A DNA stretch of 64,000 nt from Microbulbifer agarilyticus S89 (GTDB taxonomy: Bacteria; Pseudomonadota; Gammaproteobacteria; Pseudomonadales; Cellvibrionaceae): positions 41,495 through 105,494 of the forward strand of contig NZ_AFPJ01000012.1 of the NCBI RefSeq assembly GCF_000220505.1, written 5' to 3'. Within the stretch, counting starts at the first letter, position 1. Every line of letters begins with the position of its first letter. The notes below the pieces were generated by a model, which saw only the letters and a list, made by a program, of their open reading frames with translations, searched no databases and had not been told where the DNA came from. A program made the translations under genes and the position numbers. This document shows, piece by piece, positions 26,669-35,639 of this stretch.

Positions 26669-27829
26669 ATGTTGATGGGCATAAAACGGCTGTTCGCCTT
26701 CCTGACCCTAGCGACCATTGCTCCCGGCATTTTTGCGCAGCAAACAGCGCAAGATGCGGAAGAGGAGGTAGCACGCTGGGGGGTCAATATGACCCAAGGG
26801 GTAACCGAAGTTTCCCGTACCACTTACGATTTGCACATGCTGATCTTCTGGATCTGCGTGGCGATCGGCGTCGTGGTATTCGGCGTGATGTTTTACAGTA
26901 TGTGGCGTCACCGCAAGAGCAAGGGATACCAGGCTGCACAGTTTCACGAGAGCACATTGGTGGAGCTGGCCTGGACAATCGTCCCCACCCTGATCCTGAT
27001 CGGCATGGCGATACCCGCCACCAAAACCCTGTACGATATCTACGACACCAAGGAAGCCGATCTGGACATCATGATCACCGGCTACCAGTGGAAGTGGAAA
27101 TACGACTACATGGGTTCCGATGTTTCCTTCTTCTCCAACCTCTCCACCCCGCAGTCGCAAATCAACAATCAGCAGCCGAAAGCAGCCAATTACCTCCTCG
27201 AGGTAGATGAGCCGCTGGTGGTGCCGATTAATAAAAAAATCCGCTTCCTGATTACGGCAAATGACGTAATCCACGCGTGGTGGGTGCCCGACCTGGCAGT
27301 GAAGAAAGATGCGATTCCCGGATTTGTGAACGAATCCTGGACGCGCATTGAAGAGCCCGGCATTTACCGCGGCCAGTGTGCGGAGCTGTGCGGTAAGGAC
27401 CACGGATTTATGCCCATTGTGGTCAAGGCGGTGCCGGAAGATGAATACCATTCCTGGTTGAACGACCGCGCTGCCGCCGCTGCGCGCATCAAAGAACTCA
27501 CCAATAAAACCTTCACGTTTGACGAGCTCTACGCCCGTGGCGAGGAGATCTACAAAAGTGCGTGTGTCGCCTGTCACCAGGCCAAGGGTGAGGGTATCCC
27601 CGGTACCTTCCCAGCCATCGCCGGTTCCAAGATTGCCACCGGTCCGATGGACGCCCATATGAGCATGGTTGTGGATGGCTCCCCGAGCAATCCCGCGATG
27701 CAGGCGTTTGGCGCACAGCTGAGTGAAGTGGATCTGGCCGCGGTCATCACCTATCAGCGCAGTGCCTTCGGCAACAATATGGGCGACACCGTGCAGCCCA
27801 TTGACGTTCTCAATTTCAAGAATAAGTAA
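26669..27829 (+). CDS. coxB: Cytochrome c oxidase subunit II with fused C-terminal cytochrome c
   Basis: Accepts electrons from cytochrome c through the CuA centre of the aa3-type oxidase. About 386 residues: a signal peptide ending near FAQQ, two membrane helices, then the cupredoxin domain with DVIHAWWVPDL and the CuA loop GQCAELCGKDHGFMPI. A C-terminal cytochrome c domain follows, with heme motif CVACH and a late Met-containing helix (HMSMVVDG). The fused heme domain makes this the caa3/Cox2-c form. Alternative ATG starts lie at 26630 and 26675. First gene of the oxidase operon. Confidence 0.95.
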   Translation: MLMGIKRLFAFLTLATIAPGIFAQQTAQDAEEEVARWGVNMTQGVTEVSRTTYDLHMLIFWICVAIGVVVFGVMFYSMWRHRKSKGYQAAQFHESTLVELAWTIVPTLILIGMAIPATKTLYDIYDTKEADLDIMITGYQWKWKYDYMGSDVSFFSNLSTPQSQINNQQPKAANYLLEVDEPLVVPINKKIRFLITANDVIHAWWVPDLAVKKDAIPGFVNESWTRIEEPGIYRGQCAELCGKDHGFMPIVVKAVPEDEYHSWLNDRAAAAARIKELTNKTFTFDELYARGEEIYKSACVACHQAKGEGIPGTFPAIAGSKIATGPMDAHMSMVVDGSPSNPAMQAFGAQLSEVDLAAVITYQRSAFGNNMGDTVQPIDVLNFKNK

Positions 27830-27853
27830 GTAAGAGCCGAGAGGAGTTTAGTT

Positions 27854-29404
27854 ATGGCACACGGTCCGAAACCCGGTTTTACCCGCTGGCTCTACACCAC
27901 GAACCACAAAGACATCGGTTCGATGTACCTGTGGTTCAGTTTTGCGATGTTCCTGCTAGGCGGTTGTATGGCGCTGGTAATCCGCGCCGAATTGTTCCAG
28001 CCCGGACTGCAGATTGTGCAGCCCGGTTTCTTTAACCAGATGACCACCATGCATGGCCTAATCATGGTGTTCGGTGCAGTGATGCCCGCCTTTGTGGGGC
28101 TTGCCAACTGGATGGTGCCGATGATGATCGGCGCACCGGATATGGCCCTGCCGCGGATGAATAACTGGAGCTTCTGGATTCTGCCGTTCGCGTTCGCAAT
28201 GCTGGTATCCACGCTGTTTATGGAAGGGGGCGCGCCCGATTTCGGCTGGACCTTCTACGCACCGCTCTCCACCGAGTACGCGCCGCCCAGCGTGACCTTC
28301 TTTATCTTTGCCGTGCACATCATGGGTGCCTCATCCATCATGGGCGCGATCAATATCGTGGCCACGATTCTGAATATGCGCGCACCGGGCATGACCCTGA
28401 TGAAGATGCCGCTGTTCGTGTGGACCTGGTTGATTACCGCTTACCTGCTGATCGCGGTAATGCCGGTACTGGCCGGTGTGGTCACCATGATGTTGATGGA
28501 TATCCACTTCGGTACCAGCTTCTTCAGCGCCGCTGGTGGTGGTGACCCGGTACTGTTCCAGCATGTGTTCTGGTTCTTCGGCCACCCCGAGGTGTACATC
28601 ATGATCCTGCCGGCATTCGGCATTGTGTCGGCGATTATTCCCACTTTTGCGCGCAAGCCGCTGTTCGGATACAGCTCCATGGTGTACGCCACCGCAAGTA
28701 TCGCGTTCCTCAGCTTTATCGTGTGGGCGCACCACATGTTTACCGTGGGCATGCCCATCGCCGGTGAGCTGTTCTTTATGTACGCCACTATGCTGATCGC
28801 GGTACCCACCGGCGTGAAGGTGTTCAACTGGGTGACGACCATGTTCCGGGGCTCGATGACCTTCGAGACCCCAATGTTGTTCTCCATTGCCTTCGTGATT
28901 CTGTTTACCATTGGCGGCTTCTCCGGCCTGATGCTGGCCATCGCACCGGCGGACTTCCAGTACCACGATACCTACTTCGTTGTGGCGCACTTCCACTACG
29001 TGCTGGTGCCCGGTGCCATCTTCTCGATCACCGCGGGCGTTTACTACTGGCTGCCGAAGTGGACCGGCAACATGTACAACGAGTCCATGGGTAAAGTGCA
29101 TTTCTGGCTCGCCTTTGTCGGCCTGAATGTCACCTTCTTCCCGATGCACTTTGTTGGCCTGGCCGGCATGCCGCGCCGAATTCCCGACTACGCACTGCAG
29201 TTTGCGGACTTTAACCAGATTGCCAGCGTGGGCGCCTTCCTGTTTGGTGCCGCGCAGATCTTGTTCCTGTTCAACGTGATCCGCACCGTACGCGGTGGCA
29301 AGAAGGCGACCGATGAAGTTTGGGAAAACCCGGAAGGGCTGGAGTGGAGCGTGCCGTCGCCGGCGCCGTACCACACTTTCAGCACGCCACCGGTCGTACG
29401 TTAA
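27854..29404 (+). CDS. coxA: Cytochrome c oxidase subunit I
   Basis: Catalytic heme a/a3-CuB subunit of the aa3 oxidase, with 516 residues and twelve membrane helices. It shows MTTMHGLIMVFGAVMP, GAPDMALPRMNN (D-channel Asp), FWFFGHPEVYIMILPAFG with the CuB His, cross-linked Tyr and channel Glu, VWAHHMFTVGMP (CuB His pair), PTGVKVFNW (K-channel Lys) and VAHFHYVLVPGAIF (heme ligands). These residues place it in the A-type proton-pumping oxidases. It is separated by 24 bases from coxB. Confidence 0.98.
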   Translation: MAHGPKPGFTRWLYTTNHKDIGSMYLWFSFAMFLLGGCMALVIRAELFQPGLQIVQPGFFNQMTTMHGLIMVFGAVMPAFVGLANWMVPMMIGAPDMALPRMNNWSFWILPFAFAMLVSTLFMEGGAPDFGWTFYAPLSTEYAPPSVTFFIFAVHIMGASSIMGAINIVATILNMRAPGMTLMKMPLFVWTWLITAYLLIAVMPVLAGVVTMMLMDIHFGTSFFSAAGGGDPVLFQHVFWFFGHPEVYIMILPAFGIVSAIIPTFARKPLFGYSSMVYATASIAFLSFIVWAHHMFTVGMPIAGELFFMYATMLIAVPTGVKVFNWVTTMFRGSMTFETPMLFSIAFVILFTIGGFSGLMLAIAPADFQYHDTYFVVAHFHYVLVPGAIFSITAGVYYWLPKWTGNMYNESMGKVHFWLAFVGLNVTFFPMHFVGLAGMPRRIPDYALQFADFNQIASVGAFLFGAAQILFLFNVIRTVRGGKKATDEVWENPEGLEWSVPSPAPYHTFSTPPVVR

Positions 29405-29428
29405 TCCGGTATTGAGAGGGCTGGCATC

Positions 29429-30001
29429 ATGGCACTGAGCGCAAATGCAAAAACCACAGCCAAGTTAACGACACTGGCGGTCGGCATGCTCGGCTTTGCG
29501 TTGTTCATCATGCCCCCTCTCTACGACGCCTTCTGTGAAATAACCGGTCTGAATGGCAAAACCGGTGGTCGCTACGAAGCGGTGCCGGCTGCGGTCGATA
29601 CAGGGCGCACGGTCAAAGTTCAGTTTGTGGCGAGCAACAATGAAAATATGCCATGGGAATTTAAACCGGGCATGGTGGAAATTCGCGTGCATCCGGGTGA
29701 GGCGGTAGATACCGTGTTTCACGCACGCAATCCCACCGACCGCGAAATGATCGGCCAGGCCATTCCCAGTCTGGTGCCGTTCAAGGCCGCCAACTATTTT
29801 CACAAGACCGAGTGCTTCTGCTTCAACCAGCAATCACTTGCCGCTGGCGAAACTGCGGAATTGGGACTGCGCTTTATCGTCGACCCAGATCTGCCCGCCG
29901 GGGTGAACACCATTACGCTTTCCTACACGCTGTTTGATGTCACGGAAAGATTTGCCAAACAAGCGAACAACAAAAATACCGACTCCGAGCGAGAGGGATA
30001 A
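29429..30001 (+). CDS. ctaG: Cytochrome c oxidase assembly protein CtaG (Cox11 family)
   Basis: Delivers copper to CuB of subunit I. The 190-residue protein has one N-terminal membrane helix (about residues 14-32) and a periplasmic immunoglobulin-like domain. The copper-binding Cys-Phe-Cys-Phe motif is in HKTECFCFNQQSL, preceded by QAIPSLVPFKAANYF. It lies between coxA and coxC with gaps of 24 and 6 bases, the usual position in proteobacterial oxidase operons. Confidence 0.96.
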   Translation: MALSANAKTTAKLTTLAVGMLGFALFIMPPLYDAFCEITGLNGKTGGRYEAVPAAVDTGRTVKVQFVASNNENMPWEFKPGMVEIRVHPGEAVDTVFHARNPTDREMIGQAIPSLVPFKAANYFHKTECFCFNQQSLAAGETAELGLRFIVDPDLPAGVNTITLSYTLFDVTERFAKQANNKNTDSEREG

Positions 30002-30007
30002 AAAACT

Positions 30008-30898
30008 ATGGCCACTGAAAGCAGCTACTATGTGCCCGAGCAGTCCCGGCTGCCAATCTTTGCCACCATCGGCATCTTCCTGATGGCATTCGGCGCCGCC
30101 ACATGGATTAACGGCGGCAGCTCCTATATTTTCTTTGCCGGCAGCCTCGCGATGGCCACCGTATTGTGGTTCTGGTTTGCCGCGGTAATTAAAGAAAATA
30201 TGCAGGGGCTCAATAGCGATCAGCTCAAGCGCTCGTACGTGTGGGGTATGGGCTGGTTTATTTTTTCCGAGGTCATGTTCTTTGCCGCTTTCTTTGGTGC
30301 GCTGTATTACATTCGCACCTTTACCCTGCCGTGGCTTGGCGGCGAAGGGGACCGCGGTTCCTCGAACATGCTGTGGGAAGGTTTTCAGAATACCTGGCCG
30401 CTGATGGTAACCCCGGAACAGGCCGTAAGTGGTGATGCGGCGAAAGTGGTCGGCCCCAAGGGCATCATCGATCCTTGGCACCTGCCATTAATCAATACCG
30501 TGCTGCTGCTCGCTTCCAGCGTCACCGTGCACATTGCCCATGTGTACCTGAAAAAGGGTAATCGCAAGGGCTTTAACGGCTGGCTGACTGCTACCGTGGC
30601 GCTCGGCGGGGCCTTCCTGTTTTTCCAAATCGAGGAATACCTGGAAGCCTACCAGCACCTGGGCCTGACCCTGGAATCTGGCATCTACGGCACCACCTTC
30701 TTTATGCTGACCGGTTTCCACGGTGCGCATGTAACGCTCGGCACCATTATGTTGCTGATTATGCTATTGCGCTCGGTAATCGCGAATCACTTCAAGCCGG
30801 ACGATCACTTTGGCTTTGAAGCGGCCACTTGGTACTGGCACTTCGTGGATGTGGTGTGGGTCGGTCTGTTTATCTTCGTTTACGTGCTGGGCGCCTAA
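30008..30898 (+). CDS. coxC: Cytochrome c oxidase subunit III
   Basis: A 296-residue integral membrane subunit that stabilises the oxidase core. It shows FIFSEVMFFAAFFGALYYIR, the insertion with MVTPEQ and VVGPKGIIDPWHLPLINTVL, and the family signature GTTFFMLTGFHGAHVTLGT. The C-terminal block ATWYWHFVDVVWVGLFIFVY is diagnostic. It is the last structural subunit gene and is followed by a perfect hairpin at 30909-30936. Confidence 0.97.
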   Translation: MATESSYYVPEQSRLPIFATIGIFLMAFGAATWINGGSSYIFFAGSLAMATVLWFWFAAVIKENMQGLNSDQLKRSYVWGMGWFIFSEVMFFAAFFGALYYIRTFTLPWLGGEGDRGSSNMLWEGFQNTWPLMVTPEQAVSGDAAKVVGPKGIIDPWHLPLINTVLLLASSVTVHIAHVYLKKGNRKGFNGWLTATVALGGAFLFFQIEEYLEAYQHLGLTLESGIYGTTFFMLTGFHGAHVTLGTIMLLIMLLRSVIANHFKPDDHFGFEAATWYWHFVDVVWVGLFIFVYVLGA

Positions 30899-30908
30899 CG
30901 AAAAATCA

Positions 30909-30936
30909 GGAGTGGGTAGCGTGTACTACCCACTCC
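30909..30936. terminator. Hairpin between convergent coxC and the small twin-membrane gene
   Basis: Perfect 11-base arms GGAGTGGGTAG and CTACCCACTCC enclose a 6-base loop. There is no long T run on either side, so it may end or stabilise both convergent transcripts rather than act as a classic intrinsic terminator. Confidence 0.6.
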
Positions 30937-30945
30937 CTCACTGAA

Positions 30946-31170
30946 TCAGTATTTATTTGCCCAGGGTGCGGTGTTGGACAGGATTCCACTATCAAAGCCG
31001 TACCAGATTGCTGCCAGCAACAGGGCAGCGAGCGAGATGCGAATGCCCAGCGCGTAAAGGGTTCGTTTTGATTCCGGCGCGCCCATGTCGCGCAGCAGAA
31101 AAAAGAGTGCACTGGTCAGGCTGGCCAGTACCGCGAGAAACAACAACACAATTATTGCTTTAAGCCACAT
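30946..31170 (-). CDS. Small twin-transmembrane protein (DUF2909-like)
   Basis: A 74-residue protein with two hydrophobic helices, KAIIVLLFLAVLASLTSALFF and ISLAALLLAAIWYGF, joined by a short charged loop with MGAPESKRTLYALGIR. The ATG at 31170 (MWLKAIIV) is preferred over a GTG 12 bases upstream. Genes of this type sit reversed inside cytochrome oxidase loci in Pseudomonas-like bacteria, as here between coxC and SURF1. The function is unknown; a link to oxidase assembly is only suggested by position. Confidence 0.82.
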   Translation of the reverse strand: MWLKAIIVLLFLAVLASLTSALFFLLRDMGAPESKRTLYALGIRISLAALLLAAIWYGFDSGILSNTAPWANKY

Positions 31171-31202
31171 AACAAACGCCACTTATTGAAGTATTTATTG
31201 GC

Positions 31203-32036
31203 ATGACAGCTCCCAAAAAATCGCAGCAACAACGCGATCAGGCAGTACAGACCGGGAACTCCGCCCATTCCGCGCACTTGGCAAAAAGCCAGGATCCTGC
31301 AGCGCGGGAGGCCAGTGTAGCATTTATCCGCAACTGGCCACTGACGGTTCTGAGTTTATGTTTTTTCCCCCTGCTGCTCGGGTTGGGTAACTGGCAGCTG
31401 CAGCGGGCGGCAGAAAAACAGCATATCCAGCAGCAGGTCGACGCACGTCTCAGTGCGCAGCCCATCAAAATTTCTGACCTAAAAGTCCCCACAACTTATA
31501 CCCCGGTGCGCCTGCTGGGCTTTTATACCGATGAATATTTTCTTTTAGACAACCGCACGCGTAATGGTCGCGTCGGTTACGAGGTGCTGCAGGTGTTTGA
31601 AACCGGCAGCGGCGGTGCAGAAAAGGCACGCTGGCTGATTAATCGAGGATGGATACCGGCAAACAGTCACCGCGACCAGCTGCCGCAAGTATCCTACCCA
31701 TTGGCGGCCAAGGTAATTACCGGTTTTCTCTACCCGAATGGCAAGTCCAACGCGGACGCCGCTGCTCCAGCGGCCGTTGCGGTCCATGGCCGTATTCAGT
31801 CACTGGCGCAGTTGCGGGCACTTGGCTCTGGATTGCAACAAGCGGACTGGCATATTCGCTTGAGCGCAGATTCCGATACCGCGCTACTTACCGAATGGAA
31901 TTTGTTGACTACCAGTCCGGCCAAGCATACGGGCTACGCAGTACAGTGGTTCGCCATGGCTCTCGCCCTGCTGGTGATGTGGCTGCTGGCTGCGACCAAT
32001 CTGCGACAAATAGTGCGAGAAAAGTGGTTTAAATAA
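31203..32036 (+). CDS. SURF1-family oxidase assembly protein
   Basis: A 277-residue protein thought to help insert heme a into subunit I. It has the standard two-helix frame: an N-terminal helix in WPLTVLSLCFFPLLLGLGNW directly followed by QLQRAAEKQ, a periplasmic domain with DNRTRNGRVGYEVLQVF and INRGWIPAN, and a C-terminal helix starting at YAVQWFAMALALLVMW. The first 40 residues are polar and may include a non-coding extension if a later start is used. It is divergent from the twin-membrane gene. Confidence 0.93.
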   Translation: MTAPKKSQQQRDQAVQTGNSAHSAHLAKSQDPAAREASVAFIRNWPLTVLSLCFFPLLLGLGNWQLQRAAEKQHIQQQVDARLSAQPIKISDLKVPTTYTPVRLLGFYTDEYFLLDNRTRNGRVGYEVLQVFETGSGGAEKARWLINRGWIPANSHRDQLPQVSYPLAAKVITGFLYPNGKSNADAAAPAAVAVHGRIQSLAQLRALGSGLQQADWHIRLSADSDTALLTEWNLLTTSPAKHTGYAVQWFAMALALLVMWLLAATNLRQIVREKWFK

Positions 32037-32125
32037 ACACCAAAACAGACATAATCAACGCATAACAATAACGAGCACTCAATTGGACCAGTGTCCGGGT
32101 ATGAGTGCGATAGCGAGGTACTCAC

Positions 32126-32785
32126 GTGACTGAGCAAACCCAGATCGAAACTGAAGCACAGCCCGATTCTCGGCCTACGCCTGCAGCACCCGCGCAAAAG
32201 GGCGGCCTGAGTCGTTTCGCCGGCATGAGTGTCGTTGCCTCTGTGGCACTGCCGATGCTTGCGGCCTATATCATTTTTTACACCGGCGTGGGCATGCCTA
32301 CGGATACGGTGAACCAGGGTGAGCTGCTCAGGCCAGCCCAGGACCTCGCTGAAATTAATCTACTGGCTGACGATGGCAATGCGGTTGACCTTGCGACGCA
32401 GGAGCCGAAGTGGCGCTACCTGATTGTTGGGGGAGAAGATTGTGCTGGAGAGTGTGAAAAGCTCCTCTATACCACCCGTCAGGTACATATCCGCCTGGGT
32501 GAGAAGTCTCGCCGTGTCGAGCGCCTGCTGGTTACGGGCGCGCCGCTGACGGAGTTGCGTCATCGGATTCTTGCCGATCAACATCCAAAGCTGAGGTTCA
32601 CCACCAGCGACCAGCAAAAACTGGATGAATGGTTGGCAGACAGTGACCACGCACAATTGAAGCGGCCAAGTGCGCTGCTGGTGGATCAACAGGGCTACGC
32701 CATGATGGTGTATGACAACACCCACAACGGCAACCAGCTACTTAAGGATATCAAGCGGCTGCTGAAGTACTCCTACGAGAAGTAA
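32126..32785 (+). CDS. Membrane-anchored protein of the oxidase assembly operon
   Basis: A 219-residue protein with one membrane helix (MSVVASVALPMLAAYIIFYT, about residues 35-54) and a periplasmic part whose pattern RYLIVGGEDCAGECEKLLYT resembles the CxxxC region of the SCO/thioredoxin fold. Later segments (PSALLVDQQGYAMMVYD) also fit a thioredoxin-like strand order. It starts with GTG at 32126 behind GCGAGGTA. The position between SURF1 and ctaA matches the uncharacterised gene found there in Pseudomonas. A thiol or copper role is inferred. Confidence 0.82.
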   Translation: MTEQTQIETEAQPDSRPTPAAPAQKGGLSRFAGMSVVASVALPMLAAYIIFYTGVGMPTDTVNQGELLRPAQDLAEINLLADDGNAVDLATQEPKWRYLIVGGEDCAGECEKLLYTTRQVHIRLGEKSRRVERLLVTGAPLTELRHRILADQHPKLRFTTSDQQKLDEWLADSDHAQLKRPSALLVDQQGYAMMVYDNTHNGNQLLKDIKRLLKYSYEK

Positions 32786-32803
32786 CGGGGACAGGAGAGA
32801 GCG

Positions 32804-33856
32804 ATGGACGTGGAATCAGACATTACCGAGCTGAGAAAAAACTACAAACAGGACTGGCGCTTTCGCCTCGCCTTGATCGGCACCGGTCTCGCGGTGGTGG
32901 TAGTAGTGCTGGGCGCTTTTACCCGGCTTGCCGATGCCGGGCTGGGCTGTCCGGATTGGCCCGGCTGCTACGGTCACCTGCTGTGGCCCGACGAGCATCA
33001 CGAAATTACGGCTGCGAATGCCGCTTTCCCGGATACTCCGGTAGAGACCGACAAGACCTGGCCGGAAATGGTGCATCGCTATTTCGCTGGGATGTTGATG
33101 CTGTTGGTGGCAGGTCTTACCTATTTATTCTGGCGGCGTCGCGGCCATCGTGGCTTTATCCAAAGCCACATCCTGTTCGGTCTGATTACGCTGCAAGCCG
33201 CCTTTGGTATGTGGACCGTGACCCTCAAGCTGTGGCCCCAGGTCGTGACCCTGCACCTGCTCGGGGGTATGGCGACCCTGTCGGTATTGTGGATGCTGTC
33301 CGAGCGCTTGCGCTATCGCAAACGGTTGATTCCCGCTCACGAGTTTACCGCACTGCAACGGTTGCGCCCGTTGGCGATAGCTGCCGTGGTGGTGGTCGGG
33401 TTGCAGATTGCCCTGGGGGGTTGGACGAGCTCGAACTATGCGGCGCTCGCGTGCCCGGATTTCCCCAAGTGCCATAACCAGTGGTGGCCCGCCGCAGACT
33501 TTGCCGAGGGATTCAATATTGCCCAACAAATTGGCCCGAATTACCTCGGCGGTGCCATGGAGAGCGATGCACGCACCGCCATTCACCTGACCCATCGCAT
33601 CGGCGCGATTATCGTAACCCTGATTGTCAGCTTGCTGGCGATGCTCGCATGGCGCGCAGGCTCGCCGCGCTGGGCGCAAGGTTTGCTCGCCGTACTGGGC
33701 TTGCAGGTGGCGTTAGGTATTGCCAACGTAGTGATGCACCTGCCGCTTCCGATTGCCGTGGCTCACAATGCGGGTGCCGCATTGCTCCTGCTGAGCTTGC
33801 TGACCTTCTGTTATCGCATCAATACGGTACAGCCGGCAATAAAGCAGTATCCGTGA
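32804..33856 (+). CDS. ctaA: Heme A synthase (CtaA/Cox15 family)
   Basis: Oxidises the C8 methyl of heme O to the formyl group of heme A. The 350-residue polytopic protein has about eight helices. Family motifs are GAFTRLADAGLGCPDWPGCYG (Cys pair in the first periplasmic loop), EMVHRYFAGML, the repeat LACPDFPKCHNQWWP, HLTHRIGAIIVT and AHNAGAALLLLSLL. The conserved histidines are the heme ligands. It is followed by cyoE, which makes the heme O substrate. Confidence 0.96.
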   Translation: MDVESDITELRKNYKQDWRFRLALIGTGLAVVVVVLGAFTRLADAGLGCPDWPGCYGHLLWPDEHHEITAANAAFPDTPVETDKTWPEMVHRYFAGMLMLLVAGLTYLFWRRRGHRGFIQSHILFGLITLQAAFGMWTVTLKLWPQVVTLHLLGGMATLSVLWMLSERLRYRKRLIPAHEFTALQRLRPLAIAAVVVVGLQIALGGWTSSNYAALACPDFPKCHNQWWPAADFAEGFNIAQQIGPNYLGGAMESDARTAIHLTHRIGAIIVTLIVSLLAMLAWRAGSPRWAQGLLAVLGLQVALGIANVVMHLPLPIAVAHNAGAALLLLSLLTFCYRINTVQPAIKQYP

Positions 33857-33977
33857 CGAATATTCGAAGGGGATAAAGCAGAGGATTAAGTAGTACCTCT
33901 CGGTCGAACTGGTTGATTTGACGGGATGCCAAAAGCGGGCATCCCTGCCGCATAACAATGACAACGAGGTGGTAACC

Positions 33978-34886
33978 ATGAGTACCCAGGCAGTACCCGT
34001 CCAACGCGCCAGCTGGCGCGATTACTATGAGCTCACCAAGCCGCGTGTGGTGATGCTGATGATTCTCACCTCGGTGATCGGCATGTTGCTGGCAGTACCT
34101 GGCATGGTGCCCCTGGACATACTGATACTCGGTAATCTGGGCATCGCCCTGTGTGCCGGCGGTGCCGCTGCGGTAAACCACCTGGTGGATCGCCAGATTG
34201 ATATCAAGATGGCGCGCACCACCAACCGACCGGTGGCACGTGGTCGCGTGGAGCCGCAAAAGGCCCTGTTGTTTGCCATGCTCCTTGGGTGCGCGGGCAT
34301 GGCAATTCTACTTGTGTTTGTAAATGCGCTGACCGCCTGGCTAACGCTGTTGTCTCTACTGGGTTACGCGGTGGTTTACACAATGTTTCTCAAGCGCGCG
34401 ACGCCACAAAATATTGTGATTGGCGGCCTCGCCGGCGCGGCACCGCCGTTACTGGGTTGGGTTGCGGTAACCGGCGAGGTTCATGGTCACGGTCTGCTGC
34501 TGGCGCTGATTATTTTTGCCTGGACACCACCGCACTTCTGGGCGCTTGCCGTGCATCGTCGCGATGATTACGCCAAAGCGGAAATTCCCATGTTGCCGAT
34601 TACCCATGGGGTGCAGTACACCAAAGTCCATATTTTGCTGTATACCTTTATTCTGCTCGCGGTCTCGCTGTTGCCATTTGCCACTGCCATGCTTGGCTGG
34701 CTGTACCTGCTGGGCGCGGTGGTACTGGGTATTGGTTTCCTGTACTGGGCGATAGAAATGTTGCGCGATCGCAATCCCAATGCGGGCATGGAAACCTTCA
34801 AGTACTCGATCATCTATTTGATGGCACTGTTCTGCATTATGTTGCTGGATCATTATCTGGTGGCGCTACCAACCAGTGGAGTCTGA
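33978..34886 (+). CDS. cyoE: Protoheme IX farnesyltransferase (heme O synthase)
   Basis: Adds farnesyl to heme b to make heme O. The 302-residue UbiA-family membrane protein starts YYELTKPRVVMLMILTSVIG. It carries the Mg-prenyl-diphosphate motif NHLVDRQIDIKMARTTNRP and the second region PHFWALAVHRRDDYAKAEIP. The ATG at 33978 with GAGGTGG upstream is preferred to an in-frame codon at 33918. The stop is 1 base from the SCO start, suggesting tight coupling. Confidence 0.96.
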   Translation: MSTQAVPVQRASWRDYYELTKPRVVMLMILTSVIGMLLAVPGMVPLDILILGNLGIALCAGGAAAVNHLVDRQIDIKMARTTNRPVARGRVEPQKALLFAMLLGCAGMAILLVFVNALTAWLTLLSLLGYAVVYTMFLKRATPQNIVIGGLAGAAPPLLGWVAVTGEVHGHGLLLALIIFAWTPPHFWALAVHRRDDYAKAEIPMLPITHGVQYTKVHILLYTFILLAVSLLPFATAMLGWLYLLGAVVLGIGFLYWAIEMLRDRNPNAGMETFKYSIIYLMALFCIMLLDHYLVALPTSGV

Positions 34887-34887
34887 G

Positions 34888-35556
34888 ATGGGTGAGAATT
34901 CACAGCACACCGCCACGCAAAAGCGGGGAATAATTTTAACGGTAGGCGTTCTGGTTCTGTTTATGGTTGCGGTGATGGCCGGCTTCCTCAACAAAATGAA
35001 TCAGCCGCGGGTAATTAGCGATGCCGAGTTGCGCCTGAATGGCGCAATCAAGCTGGAGCGTCCGCGTATTCTCGATGAGTTCGACTTGATTGCGGATACC
35101 GGCAATGCCTTTAAAACCACGCAACTCGAGGGGCGTTGGACACTGGTGTTTTTCGGCTTCACTCACTGCCCGGATGTGTGCCCGACCACCATGGCGACGC
35201 TGAATAATTTCTATCAGACGCTGGATGAAGAAACTCAGAAAACCACGGATGTTTTACTGGTTTCTGTAGACCCAACGCGAGATACCCCGGAACAACTACA
35301 CGACTACGTGCGTTACTTTAATCCGGAGTTTGCCGGGGTAACTGGTGAGTTTCTGAATCTGAAGCGCTTTGCCAACCAGCTGAATGTCCCCTTTAACAAG
35401 GTCCCCCTGGACGATGGCAATTACACTGTCGACCACGGCTCGCAAGTAGTGTTGATTAATCCACGCGGTCACTACCATGGCTTTTTCAAGGCGCCGCTGG
35501 ATCCTGCCAAAATGAAACTGACCTACCGCTCAATGCGAGCAACGTTTACCGGTTGA
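34888..35556 (+). CDS. SCO1/SenC-family copper chaperone
   Basis: Delivers copper to, or reduces, the CuA site of CoxB. The 222-residue protein has an N-terminal membrane anchor (ILTVGVLVLFMVAVMAGFL) and a periplasmic thioredoxin fold with the copper motif FGFTHCPDVCPTTMATL (CxxxC) and the distal His in VDHGSQVVLINPRG. The ATG at 34888 lies just after the cyoE stop and has GTGGAG upstream. It is the last gene of the oxidase assembly group; a hairpin follows at 35585-35609. Confidence 0.95.
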   Translation: MGENSQHTATQKRGIILTVGVLVLFMVAVMAGFLNKMNQPRVISDAELRLNGAIKLERPRILDEFDLIADTGNAFKTTQLEGRWTLVFFGFTHCPDVCPTTMATLNNFYQTLDEETQKTTDVLLVSVDPTRDTPEQLHDYVRYFNPEFAGVTGEFLNLKRFANQLNVPFNKVPLDDGNYTVDHGSQVVLINPRGHYHGFFKAPLDPAKMKLTYRSMRATFTG

Positions 35557-35584
35557 GGGGACGGGGTTCACTGAAGTGATTGAT

Positions 35585-35609
35585 AACAGGCGCTACGATG
35601 GCGCCTGTT
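35585..35609. terminator. Hairpin after the SCO gene
   Basis: Nine-base arms AACAGGCGC and GCGCCTGTT with a 7-base loop lie 29 bases after the SCO stop. The T run is weak. An upstream ATG for the next gene (35598) lies inside this hairpin, which supports the later start used for that gene. Confidence 0.55.
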
Positions 35610-35639
35610 CCCATTCAGCTTATTGAAAATGGATTTTCT

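Noticed and set aside
28331-29374. 347-codon minus-strand frame inside coxA
   Set aside because: His/Gln/Gly-rich antisense shadow of a strongly conserved membrane-protein gene.
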